Positions 41,502 through 49,448 of a DNA stretch of 64,000 nt are shown here, piece by piece. The stretch is from Acidobacteriota bacterium (GTDB taxonomy: Bacteria; Acidobacteriota; Blastocatellia; Pyrinomonadales; Pyrinomonadaceae): the NCBI GenBank assembly GCA_019242475.1, contig JAFAVK010000055.1, positions 124,001-188,000 on the forward strand. Reading direction: 5' to 3'. A program made the position numbers and the translations under genes. The stretch's first letter is position 1. Every line of letters starts with the position of its first letter. A model generated the notes under the pieces. The model saw nothing but the letters and a program-made list of their open reading frames with translations, searched no databases and was not told the DNA's origin.

Positions 41502-42422
41502 TTGAGCCGCGAGCTGCGCGTCCTTAACAACCCCCCGACGACACGTCCGCCGCGCGGGCCGAAGCCCGAGTGGCTGAAGATACGCCTCGGCGACCCTTCG
41601 AACCAGAACTACGTCCTGAAGCTGATCGAGAATCTGAACCTCCACACGGTCTGCCAGGAGGCGCGCTGCCCGAACATCTTCGAGTGCTGGACGGACAGGA
41701 CGGCGACCTTCATGATCGGCGGCGACATCTGCACGCGCCACTGCGGCTTCTGCGCCGTCTCGAAGGGGCAGGCCACGCCGCTCGACCCCGAGGAGCCGCG
41801 CCACGTCGCCGAGGCGGTGAAGACCCTCGACCTCGCGCACGCCGTCATCACCTCGGTCAACCGCGACGACCTGCGGGACGGCGGCGCCGCGCACTGGGCC
41901 GAGACCGTCCGCCAGGTGCGCCGGCTCAACCCCGGCTGCCGCGTCGAGGTCTTAATCCCCGACTTCAACGGCGACGAGGAGGCTCTGAACGCCGTGCTCG
42001 ACGCCTACCCGGACGTGCTCAACCACAACACCGAGACCATCGCGCGCCTCTACAAGCGCGTGCGTCCGGACGCCAACTACCGGCAGACCCTGACGCTGCT
42101 CGAACGCGCGGCGGCGCGGCGCGACCGCGAGCGGCGCGGGATGCTGACGAAGAGCGGCATCATGGTCGGCCTCGGCGAGACGTTCGAAGAGGTGGTCGAG
42201 CTGATGAAAGATTTGCGCTCGGTCTCGTGCGACATCATGACCATCGGGCAGTACCTCCAGCCGCACGCGCGCCGCCTCCCCGTCGAGCGCTACGTCACGC
42301 CCGAGGAGTTCGCCCGCTGGCGCGAGGTCGGCCTCGAACTCGGCTTCAAGCACGTCGAGTCGAGCCCCCTGACGCGCTCCTCCTACCACGCGCGCCAGCA
42401 GACCGACGGGGCCGGAGAGTAG
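41502..42422 (+). CDS. lipA: Lipoyl synthase LipA
   Basis: 306 residues from a TTG about seven bases after AAGGAG. The auxiliary cluster motif CQEARCPNIFEC and the radical-SAM motif CTRHCGFC are both present, and the C-terminal SSPLTRSSYHA supplies the conserved serine ligand. LipA adds two sulfurs to octanoyl groups on the lipoyl domains of dehydrogenase complexes. Together with lipB 2.4 kb upstream it completes endogenous lipoate synthesis, though the two are not in one operon because a minus-strand gene lies between. A heptamer hairpin follows. Confidence 0.96.
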   Translation: MSRELRVLNNPPTTRPPRGPKPEWLKIRLGDPSNQNYVLKLIENLNLHTVCQEARCPNIFECWTDRTATFMIGGDICTRHCGFCAVSKGQATPLDPEEPRHVAEAVKTLDLAHAVITSVNRDDLRDGGAAHWAETVRQVRRLNPGCRVEVLIPDFNGDEEALNAVLDAYPDVLNHNTETIARLYKRVRPDANYRQTLTLLERAAARRDRERRGMLTKSGIMVGLGETFEEVVELMKDLRSVSCDIMTIGQYLQPHARRLPVERYVTPEEFARWREVGLELGFKHVESSPLTRSSYHARQQTDGAGE

Positions 42423-42425
42423 GCA

Positions 42426-42543
42426 GTAGGCAGGAGGCAGATGGCAGTAGGCAGTTGAAGACACTGCTGTCGAAACTTTGATTTAATCTCTCAACACGCG
42501 TAACGCGGAGCGAACTGCCTACTGCCATCTGCCTCCTGCCTAC
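42426..42543. repeat. Heptamer-type inverted repeat (GTAGGCA family), copy 2
   Basis: Bases 42426-42456 are exactly complementary to 42513-42543 (31 pairs). The arm reads as heptamers GTAGGCA, GGAGGCA, GATGGCA, GTAGGCA. It shares 21 bases with the element at 24633-24800. It starts just after the lipA stop and ends ten bases before the next ATG, filling the whole gap. Confidence 0.85.
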
Positions 42544-42552
42544 CGATTCAAA

Positions 42553-43584
42553 ATGAAAGCAGTCGTCTTCCACGAGCACGGGGGGCCGGAAGTCCTCCTT
42601 TACGAAGAGCGCCCGGAGCCGCGGATTCGCGCCGACGAGGTGCTGGTCGAGGTGCGCGCCTGCGCGCTAAATCATCTGGACGTGTGGGCGCGCGGGGGCT
42701 TGCGCGGCATTGAAATCCCTCTGCCGCACATCCTCGGCAACGACGTGGCGGGCGTCGTGCGCGAGGCCGGCGAGCTGGTCGGTTGGGTGAAGCCGGGCGA
42801 CGAGGTCTTGCTTCAGCCGGGGGTGAGCTGCGGCCACTGCCGCGACTGCCTGGGCGGCGCGGACAACATGTGCCCGCACTACGACATCATCGGCTACCGG
42901 CGCGACGGCGGCTACGCCGAGCTGGTCGCCGCGCCCGGCGTGAACGTCGTCCCGAAGCCTCAAGGTTTGAGCTGGGCGGAGGCCGCGGCGCTCCCGCTCG
43001 TGCTCGTCACGGCCTGGCACATGCTCGTCACGCGGGCGCGCGTCGAGCCGGGCGAGGACGTGCTCGTCCACGCGGCCGGGAGCGGCGTCGGGTCAATCGC
43101 CGTCCAGGTCGCGAAGCTCCGCGGCGCGCGCGTCATCGCCACCGCCGGGTCGGAGGAGAAGCGCGAGCGTGCGCGCGAGCTGGGCGCGGACGAGGTCGTG
43201 GACTACACGCGCGCGGACTGGCCGAAGGAGGTCAAACGGCTGACGGGCCGGCAGGGCGTGGACGTGGTCTTCGAGCACACGGGCGCGGAGACCTGGCCGG
43301 GCTCGGTCTCGTCTTTGAAGAAGGACGGGCGGCTCGTGACGTGCGGCGCGACGAGCGGTTACGACGCGCGCACGGACTTGCGCCAGGTCTTCTACCGGCA
43401 CCTCAACCTGCTCGGGTCGTTCATGGGCTCGAAGGCCGAGCTGCTCGACGCCTTGAAGTTCGTCGAGCGCGGGCAGATTCGCCCCGTCATCGACCGCACC
43501 CTCCCCCTCGCCGAAGCCCGCCGCGCCCACGAGCTGATGCAAGACCGCGCGCAGTTCGGGAAGTTAGTGTTAGAAGTGCAATAG
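42553..43584 (+). CDS. Zinc-binding medium-chain alcohol dehydrogenase/quinone oxidoreductase family protein
   Basis: 343 residues of MDR superfamily. MKAVVFHEHGGPEVLLYEER opens the GroES-like domain; HILGNDVAGVV and the structural-zinc cluster CGHCRDCLGGADNMC are present. The Rossmann part has VLVHAAGSGVGSIAVQVAKL with the nucleotide-binding glycine pattern. The catalytic zinc ligands of alcohol dehydrogenases are not fully recognisable (NHLDVW in place of the usual cysteine), so a quinone-oxidoreductase-like or crotonyl-reductase-like role is possible. Substrate unknown. A heptamer hairpin follows the stop. Confidence 0.8.
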   Translation: MKAVVFHEHGGPEVLLYEERPEPRIRADEVLVEVRACALNHLDVWARGGLRGIEIPLPHILGNDVAGVVREAGELVGWVKPGDEVLLQPGVSCGHCRDCLGGADNMCPHYDIIGYRRDGGYAELVAAPGVNVVPKPQGLSWAEAAALPLVLVTAWHMLVTRARVEPGEDVLVHAAGSGVGSIAVQVAKLRGARVIATAGSEEKRERARELGADEVVDYTRADWPKEVKRLTGRQGVDVVFEHTGAETWPGSVSSLKKDGRLVTCGATSGYDARTDLRQVFYRHLNLLGSFMGSKAELLDALKFVERGQIRPVIDRTLPLAEARRAHELMQDRAQFGKLVLEVQ

Positions 43585-43594
43585 CGTTGTGACT

Positions 43595-43671
43595 CGTAAA
43601 CCGTGAACCGTAAACCGTGACAAGAAAAAGCCAGTTCTTATCTTGTCACGGTTTACGGTTCACGGTTTACG
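43595..43671 (+). terminator. Heptamer-type hairpin (CGTAAAC family)
   Basis: Bases 43595-43625 and 43641-43671 are perfectly complementary (31 pairs, 15-base loop). The arm is CGTAAAC, CGTGAAC, CGTAAAC, CGTGAC. It lies between the MDR gene and dxs and is followed by GGTCTTTC, a weak T tract. It may terminate the upstream transcript; dxs starts 27 bases later. Confidence 0.85.
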
Positions 43672-43697
43672 GTCTTTCAGAGTAAAATACGCGCGCG

Positions 43698-45626
43698 ATG
43701 AAACTCCTGAATCAGATCGACTCGCCCGCGGACTTGCGCCGTCTGCGCCCCGAACAGTTGCAGCCGGTCGCCGACGAAGTGCGCCAGTACATCCTTGAGA
43801 CGATGTCGCGCGTGGGCGGCCACACGGGCGCTTCCCTCGGCGCGGTCGAGCTGGCCGTCGCCCTGCATTACGCCTTCGACACGCCGCGCGACCGCCTCGT
43901 CTGGGACGTGGGGCACCAGGCGTACGCGCACAAGATTCTCACGGGCCGGCGCGAGCTTCTGCCGACCGTCAAGCAGTACGGCGGCATCTCCGGCTTCCTG
44001 CGCCGCGACGAGTCGGAGTACGACACCTTCGGGGCGGGCCACGCCTCGACCTCGCTCTCGGCCGCGCTGGGGATGGCGGTGGCGCGCGACCAGCGCGGCG
44101 AAGACCACCACGTCGTCGCCGTCATCGGCGACTCGTCGCTCGCGGGCGGCATGGCGATGGAGGCGGTCAACCAGTCGGGACACTTGAAGACACGCCTCAT
44201 CGTCATCCTCAACGACAACGAGATGTCGATTGCGCCCGCGGTCGGCGCGCTGACCGGCTACCTCAACCGCATCCGCGAGGCGCAGGGCTACCACCGCATG
44301 AAGGACGAGGTGGGCGACCTTCTGCACGACATCCCTTCGTTCGGCGAGCGGCTCTACAACGCGGCGAAGACCGTCAAGGACGCCATCGCCGCGGCCGTTC
44401 TGCCCGGCGCGCTCGTCAACGAGCTGGGCTTCAAGTACATCGGCTACGTGGACGGCCACAACCCGCGCGCCCTGGTGCGCGCGCTCGAAGAGGCGAAGCA
44501 GGTCGAGGGCTCGCCCGTCATCGTCCACGCGCTCACGCAGAAGGGGAAGGGCTACCCGGCGCGCGAGAAGAACTACTACGCGTGGCACGCGACGGGGCCG
44601 TTCGATTTGAAGACCGGCGCGGCCGTCAAATCCTCCGGCCCGTCGGCGCCGGCCTACACGGCCGTCTTCGGGCAGACGATGTGCGAGCTGATGGCGAAGG
44701 ATAAGAGGGTCGTCGCGCTCACGGCCGCGATGCCCGACGGGACGGGGATCGACAAAGTCCTCGAACAGTTCCCCGAGCGCGCCTACGACGTCGGCATCGC
44801 CGAGCAGCACTGCGTCACCTTCGCCGCCGGCCTCTCCACCGAGGGGTTGAAGCCCGTCTGCGCCATCTACTCGACCTTCCTGCAACGCGCCTTCGACCAG
44901 ATCGTCCACGACGTCTGTTTGCAGAACCTCAACGTCAAGTTCTGCATGGATCGCGCCGGCATCGTCGGCGGCGACGGGCCGACGCACCACGGCCTCTTAG
45001 ACATCGCCTACCTGCGCGGCGTGCCGAACATGATCCTGATGGCGCCGAAGGACGAGGGCGAGATGCGCGACATGCTCTACACGATGCTGGAGCACGAGGG
45101 GCCGGCCGCGATGCGCTACCCGCGCGGCAACGGCGCCGGCGTGGACATCAAGCGCGAGCCGCGCCTGCTCGAAGTCGGCAAGGCGGAGATTCTGCGCGAC
45201 GGCGGCGAGGTGGCGATTGTCGCCTACGGCTCGATGGTGCGCCCGGCGGCCGCGGCCGCCGAGCACCTGGCTAAGGAGGGGATCGAGACGACCGTCGTCA
45301 ACGCGCGCTTCGTCAAGCCCCTGGACGCGGGACTCCTCCTCGCGCTCGCGCGCACGAAGCGGCTCGTCGTCACCGTCGAGGAGGCGTACCTCGCGGGCGG
45401 CTTCGGCTCGGCCGTCGCGGAGCTTTTGGAAGAGAACGGGCTTTTGGACGCCGTCCGCCTCGTCCGCATGGGCGTCCCCGACCGCATCGTCACGCACGGC
45501 GACCCCAAGCTCCTGCTCGCCAAGTACGGCCTCGACGCCGACGGCATCTACACGCGCACGCGCGAAGCCTGGGAAATCCTCGAAGAGCGCCGCGCCGGCC
45601 GCGCCAAGGCGGAAGCCCGGCCGTAG
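43698..45626 (+). CDS. dxs: 1-deoxy-D-xylulose-5-phosphate synthase
   Basis: 642 residues, the usual length. The N-terminal TPP domain has GHTGASLGAVELAVALHYAF, WDVGHQAYAHKILTGRR and the TPP motif GDSSLAGGMAMEAVN with LNDNEMSI. The transketolase-type centre contains AMPDGTGIDKVLEQFPERAY, DVGIAEQHCVTFAAGL and CMDRAGIVGGDGPTHHG. It makes DXP from pyruvate and glyceraldehyde-3-phosphate, the first step of the MEP isoprenoid pathway. The usual GDGA motif reads GDSS here, a small variation. It is probably monocistronic; a GGCAAAA-type inverted repeat starts right after the stop. Confidence 0.96.
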   Translation: MKLLNQIDSPADLRRLRPEQLQPVADEVRQYILETMSRVGGHTGASLGAVELAVALHYAFDTPRDRLVWDVGHQAYAHKILTGRRELLPTVKQYGGISGFLRRDESEYDTFGAGHASTSLSAALGMAVARDQRGEDHHVVAVIGDSSLAGGMAMEAVNQSGHLKTRLIVILNDNEMSIAPAVGALTGYLNRIREAQGYHRMKDEVGDLLHDIPSFGERLYNAAKTVKDAIAAAVLPGALVNELGFKYIGYVDGHNPRALVRALEEAKQVEGSPVIVHALTQKGKGYPAREKNYYAWHATGPFDLKTGAAVKSSGPSAPAYTAVFGQTMCELMAKDKRVVALTAAMPDGTGIDKVLEQFPERAYDVGIAEQHCVTFAAGLSTEGLKPVCAIYSTFLQRAFDQIVHDVCLQNLNVKFCMDRAGIVGGDGPTHHGLLDIAYLRGVPNMILMAPKDEGEMRDMLYTMLEHEGPAAMRYPRGNGAGVDIKREPRLLEVGKAEILRDGGEVAIVAYGSMVRPAAAAAEHLAKEGIETTVVNARFVKPLDAGLLLALARTKRLVVTVEEAYLAGGFGSAVAELLEENGLLDAVRLVRMGVPDRIVTHGDPKLLLAKYGLDADGIYTRTREAWEILEERRAGRAKAEARP

Positions 45627-45628
45627 AG

Positions 45629-45729
45629 AAGGCAAGAGGCAAAAGGCAAAAGGCAAAAGTGAAGACGGCGGCCCGTGTGGTGTGGCTCCGTCTTTCATTT
45701 TTGCCTTTTGTCTTTTGCCTTTTGCCTTT
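45629..45729. terminator. Heptamer-type inverted repeat (GGCAAAA family), copy 2
   Basis: The arms 45629-45668 and 45688-45729 are near-complementary; the left arm has four GGCAAAA-type units then AGTGAAGACGG. It lies between the convergent dxs and VWA genes, overlapping the VWA stop by two bases. It is related over its whole length to 37763-37865. Confidence 0.8.
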
Positions 45730-47170
45730 ATTTCTTGCTCTGCTGCTGCTCCTGGTTGTACTTCCTGACCAGCTCCTGATACTTCTGCGCGATGAGGAGG
45801 GTGCGGGAGATGTCCTCGTCTTCGAGGTGCGGGTAGCGCTGGTAGGTTTTGGCGACGGCGGCGTTGAGGATGCCCTCGGCGTCTTTGTAGCGCTTGGCCT
45901 CGACGGCTTGGGCCATGTCGTGGATGGCCTGGGCGAGCTGGGCGATGGTGAAGTTCTTGCCGACCTCGGGGTCGCGCAGCAGGTCGCCGCCGCCGGCTGA
46001 GAGCGTCGCCGCCTCGTCCTTCACGACGCGCCGCTTCGTCCCGACCTCCGTGTAACCGAACTTGACCCTGACGGTCGGCGGCGCGGCCGCGTCCAGCGCC
46101 TGCGGCCGGACGCGGAACCGGATCAGGACGACCTGCGTCAGCCCCTGGTTCATGTTGTCGAGCTTGAATGTCAGGCCGCCGGACAGGGGCTGCGGGTCGT
46201 AGCCGTAGACCTGCGCCACCTCCACCCCGGGGCCGGGCGTGACGGTGAGGTTCGGCTCGGTGGCGACGGGCGCGACGAGGCTCTGCACTTCTTTGAGGAA
46301 GACCTTGTCGATGTCCTGCGCGTCGGCGACGAAGTGGAAGAGGCCGCGGCCGCTCTTGGCGAGCTGGCGCAGGAGGTCTTTGTTGAGGTCGAGTCCGACG
46401 CCGATGGTCGAGAGGTCTACGCCGCGGTCGTTGAAGGAGAGCGAGTCGCGCGCGATTCTTTCCGGGTCGGTCACGCCCTGGTTGGCGATGCCGTCGGTGA
46501 GGAGCACGACGCGGTTCGCCCCCTCGCGGTTGAAGTGCCTGAGCGCCTCCTGGTATCCGAGCATGAGGCCGGCGTGCATGTTGGTCGAGCTGCCGGGCTC
46601 GATCTGGCTGATGAGGCGGCGCACCTCCTCGCGGTCGCCCAGAGGGCGCGCGGGCCTGAGCACTTCGGCCTCCGAGTCGAAGACGACGACGGAGAGCGTG
46701 TCGGTCTCGCGGAGCTGGTTGACGAGCGTGAGCAGCGCCTCCTTGACCCGCGTGAGCTTGTTCGCGTCGGCCATCGAGCCGCTCTTGTCGATGACGAGCG
46801 CGAGGTTGACGGGCGGCAGTTGCTGTCGGTCGGAGACGAGCGCGGTGCTGAAGCCGATTTGCAAAACGGCCTCGGGGTCTGCCGCGTTGACGCGGTCGTT
46901 GCCCCAGCGCACGTCCATGAGTACGGCCTCGCCCGCCTTGGGGCGGCCGATCTGGTGGCGGTGGTAGTTGACGAACTCCTCGACGGCGACCGAGTTGGAG
47001 GCGGGGATGAGCCCCATCTCGGACAGGTAGCGCGTGCGCGCCGCGGCCGCGGTCGAGGCGCCCTCCTGCTGCGCGCGCGCGGGCAGGGCGCAGAGGGCGA
47101 GAAGGAAGAGGCAAAGGCAAAGGGAGATGCTCAAAGCCGGGCGCGCGGCTTCGCGGGTTGCTGTAGGCAT
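45728..47170 (-). CDS. Secreted von Willebrand factor type A domain protein (YfbK-like)
   Basis: 480 residues from an ATG closely preceded by GGAGG. The signal peptide is ALSISLCLCLFLLALCALPA followed by RAQ. Then come VEEFVNYHRHQIGRPKAGEA, typical of the YfbK-type N-terminal region, and a VWA domain with the complete MIDAS DKSGS (LALVIDKSGSMADANKL), STNMHAG and LLTDGIANQG. The C-terminal 200 residues are beta-rich then helical with a Gln-rich end. It probably binds proteins through the metal site at the cell surface. It is convergent with dxs. Confidence 0.85.
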   Translation of the reverse strand: MPTATREAARPALSISLCLCLFLLALCALPARAQQEGASTAAAARTRYLSEMGLIPASNSVAVEEFVNYHRHQIGRPKAGEAVLMDVRWGNDRVNAADPEAVLQIGFSTALVSDRQQLPPVNLALVIDKSGSMADANKLTRVKEALLTLVNQLRETDTLSVVVFDSEAEVLRPARPLGDREEVRRLISQIEPGSSTNMHAGLMLGYQEALRHFNREGANRVVLLTDGIANQGVTDPERIARDSLSFNDRGVDLSTIGVGLDLNKDLLRQLAKSGRGLFHFVADAQDIDKVFLKEVQSLVAPVATEPNLTVTPGPGVEVAQVYGYDPQPLSGGLTFKLDNMNQGLTQVVLIRFRVRPQALDAAAPPTVRVKFGYTEVGTKRRVVKDEAATLSAGGGDLLRDPEVGKNFTIAQLAQAIHDMAQAVEAKRYKDAEGILNAAVAKTYQRYPHLEDEDISRTLLIAQKYQELVRKYNQEQQQSKK

Positions 47171-47307
47171 ACGTCCTCCGAGGGGTTGGGCCGGTTCCAT
47201 CATCCGGGGAGACAGAGTCCGATGGCTCGTCACCTGCGAGGGAAATATTCGTCGTGCCGTTCGGCTTCAGAGATGAGACTTCGGCGCGGAGGGATGCCAG
47301 TTAAAAT

Positions 47308-47688
47308 TTAGTCGTCCAGGCGTCTTCGCGGAAGACCTTCGACGAGGTGGTCGCCGGCCAGCCAGAGGCTCCACGAGTGGTGGTAGAAGGCGACGGGGAA
47401 GAGGAGCGCGACGGCGAAGAGGAGCGAGAGCAGCGTCGCGGCGCGGCCTGGGAGGAGCAGCAGGCAGAGCCCCGCCGCGGCCAACACCGCCGCCTCGGTC
47501 GTGACCACGTTGAGCATGATGGCGCCGACGAAGAAGCCCGCCTCGCGCTGGAAGACCGTGCCGCACGCGGGGCAGAACGGGCGGACGCGGAAGGGCGACT
47601 GGAAGACGGAGGCACGGCCGCACGCGGGGCAGCGGAGCCGCGCGGCGCGCGCGAGCGTCTTGAAGACGGGGCGGCCCTCTCTCGTCAA
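47308..47688 (-). CDS. DUF983-family membrane protein
   Basis: 126 residues. Two zinc-ribbon halves (CPACGRASVF and FCPACGTVFQRE) are followed by two hydrophobic helices (VVTTEAAVLAAAGLCLLLLP and LSLLFAVALLFPVAFYHHSW). This is the DUF983 pattern of small cysteine-rich inner-membrane proteins, some found near cytochrome oxidase assembly genes. Function unknown. It is preceded on the same strand by a small gene at 47697-47978, so the two probably form an operon. Confidence 0.8.
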   Translation of the reverse strand: MTREGRPVFKTLARAARLRCPACGRASVFQSPFRVRPFCPACGTVFQREAGFFVGAIMLNVVTTEAAVLAAAGLCLLLLPGRAATLLSLLFAVALLFPVAFYHHSWSLWLAGDHLVEGLPRRRLDD

Positions 47689-47696
47689 GCTCCCCC

Positions 47697-47978
47697 TTAC
47701 TGCTCCTCGGCCGCCTCGCGCACCTGGCCCTCAAGCCCTCTGAGGTAGCGCCGCCGGTAGCCGTCGATGAGGTTCCGGACGTGCGTCTCCAACTCGCCCT
47801 CGTTGACGCCCGAGGCGTAGAGCGCCGACTTCTGGAGGTCGATGAGCGCCATCAGCATCGCCTTCACCTCGATCAGCTCGTTCGCGATGATGGTGAAAGC
47901 CTCGGACGTTGACCTGCTGCTGTCGAGCAGCGAGTGCATCCCCTCGGAGATGTCCGGCCCCGCGTCATGTTCCGCCAC
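47697..47978 (-). CDS. Small helical protein of unknown function
   Basis: About 93 residues from a GTG at 47978 that follows AGGGGG eight bases upstream; an ATG at 48044 would lengthen it but overlaps the divergent gene start. It is helical (STSEAFTIIANELIEVKAML and MALIDLQKSALYASG) and ends in a charged tail. No family recognised. It is eight bases upstream of the DUF983 gene and probably cotranscribed. Confidence 0.55.
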   Translation of the reverse strand: MAEHDAGPDISEGMHSLLDSSRSTSEAFTIIANELIEVKAMLMALIDLQKSALYASGVNEGELETHVRNLIDGYRRRYLRGLEGQVREAAEEQ

Positions 47979-48038
47979 GTCTTCAACCCCCTTGCCTTCG
48001 TCGTGTAAAATTGCCGCCCCGCCAGCGGAACTTAGCAG

Positions 48039-48914
48039 ATGCACGAAGACCTTTCAAAGTACCACTCGCCGATTACCGAACTCTTCCCCGCGCCCGTCGC
48101 GTCCGCGGAGTGGGAGCGGTTCAGGTTGACGGACGAACAGGTCGCCTTCTACGAGGAGCACGGATACCTTTCCGGCGTGAGGGTGTTCGACGACGCGCAG
48201 GTCGGGCGGCTGCGCGCGGAGCTGTCGGGGCTGATGAACCCCGAGCACCCCGCGCGCGGACTCTGGTACGAGTTCCACTCGAACGAGTCTGCCGACCCGG
48301 CGCGCGTCCTCTTCCACGCGCTCGGGGCGTGGCGGATCGCGGAGGGCTTTCACGACCTCCTGTGGAACCCGCGCTTCACCGTCCCCGCGGCGCAGCTCCT
48401 CGGCGGCGCGGTGCGCTTCTGGCACGACCAGTTATTCTGCAAGCCCGCGCGCCACGGCGGGGTCGTCGCCTGGCACCAGGACTACTCCTACTGGACGCGC
48501 ACGACGCCGCTCGCGCACCTCACCTGCTGGGCGGGGCTCGATGACTCGACGCGCGAGAACGGCTGCGTCCAATACGTCCCGGGCAGCCACCGCTGGCCCG
48601 ACCTGCCGCGGACGGGACTTGCGGGCGACATGGACGCGATACGGTCTGTGCTGACGGACGGGCAGCGGAGCCTCTTCAAACCTGTGGCGATTGAATTGAA
48701 GGCGGGCGAGGCTTCCTTCCACCACCCGCGCATGATTCACGGCTCCTACGCCAACTCGACCGACAGCCCGCGCCGCGCGACGGTCGTCAACGTCTTCCGC
48801 GACGGCGTCCGCTCCAACTCCGATGCGCCCCCGCTCGCAGGCGTCCCCGCCATCCCGAAGGGCGAGCCGATGGGCGGCCGCTTCTTCCCACTGCTCTCGG
48901 GAGGTCTAAAGTAA
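48039..48914 (+). CDS. Phytanoyl-CoA dioxygenase (PhyH) family protein
   Basis: 291 residues with the double-stranded beta-helix of Fe(II)/2-oxoglutarate oxygenases: [20 protein letters not shown] at the start, the HxD iron motif in [24 protein letters not shown], the distal histidine in [13 protein letters not shown] and a following arginine for 2-oxoglutarate ([10 protein letters not shown]). It hydroxylates an unknown small substrate. It is divergent from the small helical gene and monocistronic. Confidence 0.9.
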   Translation: MHEDLSKYHSPITELFPAPVASAEWERFRLTDEQVAFYEEHGYLSGVRVFDDAQVGRLRAELSGLMNPEHPARGLWYEFHSNESADPARVLFHALGAWRIAEGFHDLLWNPRFTVPAAQLLGGAVRFWHDQLFCKPARHGGVVAWHQDYSYWTRTTPLAHLTCWAGLDDSTRENGCVQYVPGSHRWPDLPRTGLAGDMDAIRSVLTDGQRSLFKPVAIELKAGEASFHHPRMIHGSYANSTDSPRRATVVNVFRDGVRSNSDAPPLAGVPAIPKGEPMGGRFFPLLSGGLK

Positions 48915-48960
48915 AAGGCCAATCGTGAGCAGCCCCGCGCCCTCGAAATGACGAAACAGG

Positions 48961-49047
48961 TCAGAACCGCCCGCGGTAGCGGGTGGCCCTTTGCTAAACA
49001 GATGCGCCGAATCACAAAGGCCCACCCGCTACCGCGGGCGGTTCTGA
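48961..49047. repeat. 33-pair inverted repeat after the PhyH-like gene
   Basis: Bases 48961-48993 pair with 49015-49047 with one mismatch (arm begins TCAGAACCGCCCGCGG). The loop is 21 bases. It lacks the heptamer repetition and lacks a T run on either side, so it may be a structured repeat rather than a simple terminator. Confidence 0.8.
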
Positions 49048-49116
49048 CTGCTACAGCCTCGTATCCTCGCTCGGAGGCAGAAGTTTGAACCTCCGAAGCC
49101 CGTTTTTCCCCCTCAA

Positions 49117-49196
49117 AGGCTCAACGTTCGAGAAAAAAGCCTCGTCGTTCGGGCAAAAAGGCCCAACGTTCGAGTAAAAAGGCCCAACCTTCCGCC
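49117..49196. repeat. 21-base tandem repeat, nearly four units
   Basis: Units at 49117, 49138, 49159 and a partial at 49180 follow the pattern AGGCCCAACGTTCGAGTAAAA with several substitutions in unit 2. Twenty-one bases is two helical turns, so each unit would present the same face of the DNA. It lies about 250 bases upstream of the protease gene start. Confidence 0.7.
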
Positions 49197-49448
49197 TCCG
49201 CCTGCCCGACTTTGTTTCCGTCTTGAATCAACTTAAGCCCGCGCCCTCAAGCGGCTCAAGTTTTCCTCAAGCGGCCTTAAGTTGTTGAAAATTAAGCCGC
49301 CTGAAAATTCCTTCCCCGAGCCGAAAAATTTTCTCCGCGCTCAAGTTTCGCTCAATCGGTCTTGACTATCTTCTCCATGCTGACGACGACAAGGTCGAGT
49401 CAGCCGAACCGATTCCCAAACTTCGAGACCCGACTCCAAGGAGAAAAT

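Larger units (their letters stand above)
48915..49448. other. Intergenic region upstream of the protease block
   Basis: A 534-base gap without a gene. It holds a 33-pair hairpin (48961-49047), a 21-base tandem repeat (49117-49196) and, around 49240-49290, repeated CTCAAGCGGC / TTAAG motifs. The promoter of the first S8 protease gene is probably between 49300 and 49440, where the sequence is AT-richer; TTGACT at 49362 is a possible -35. Confidence 0.45.
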
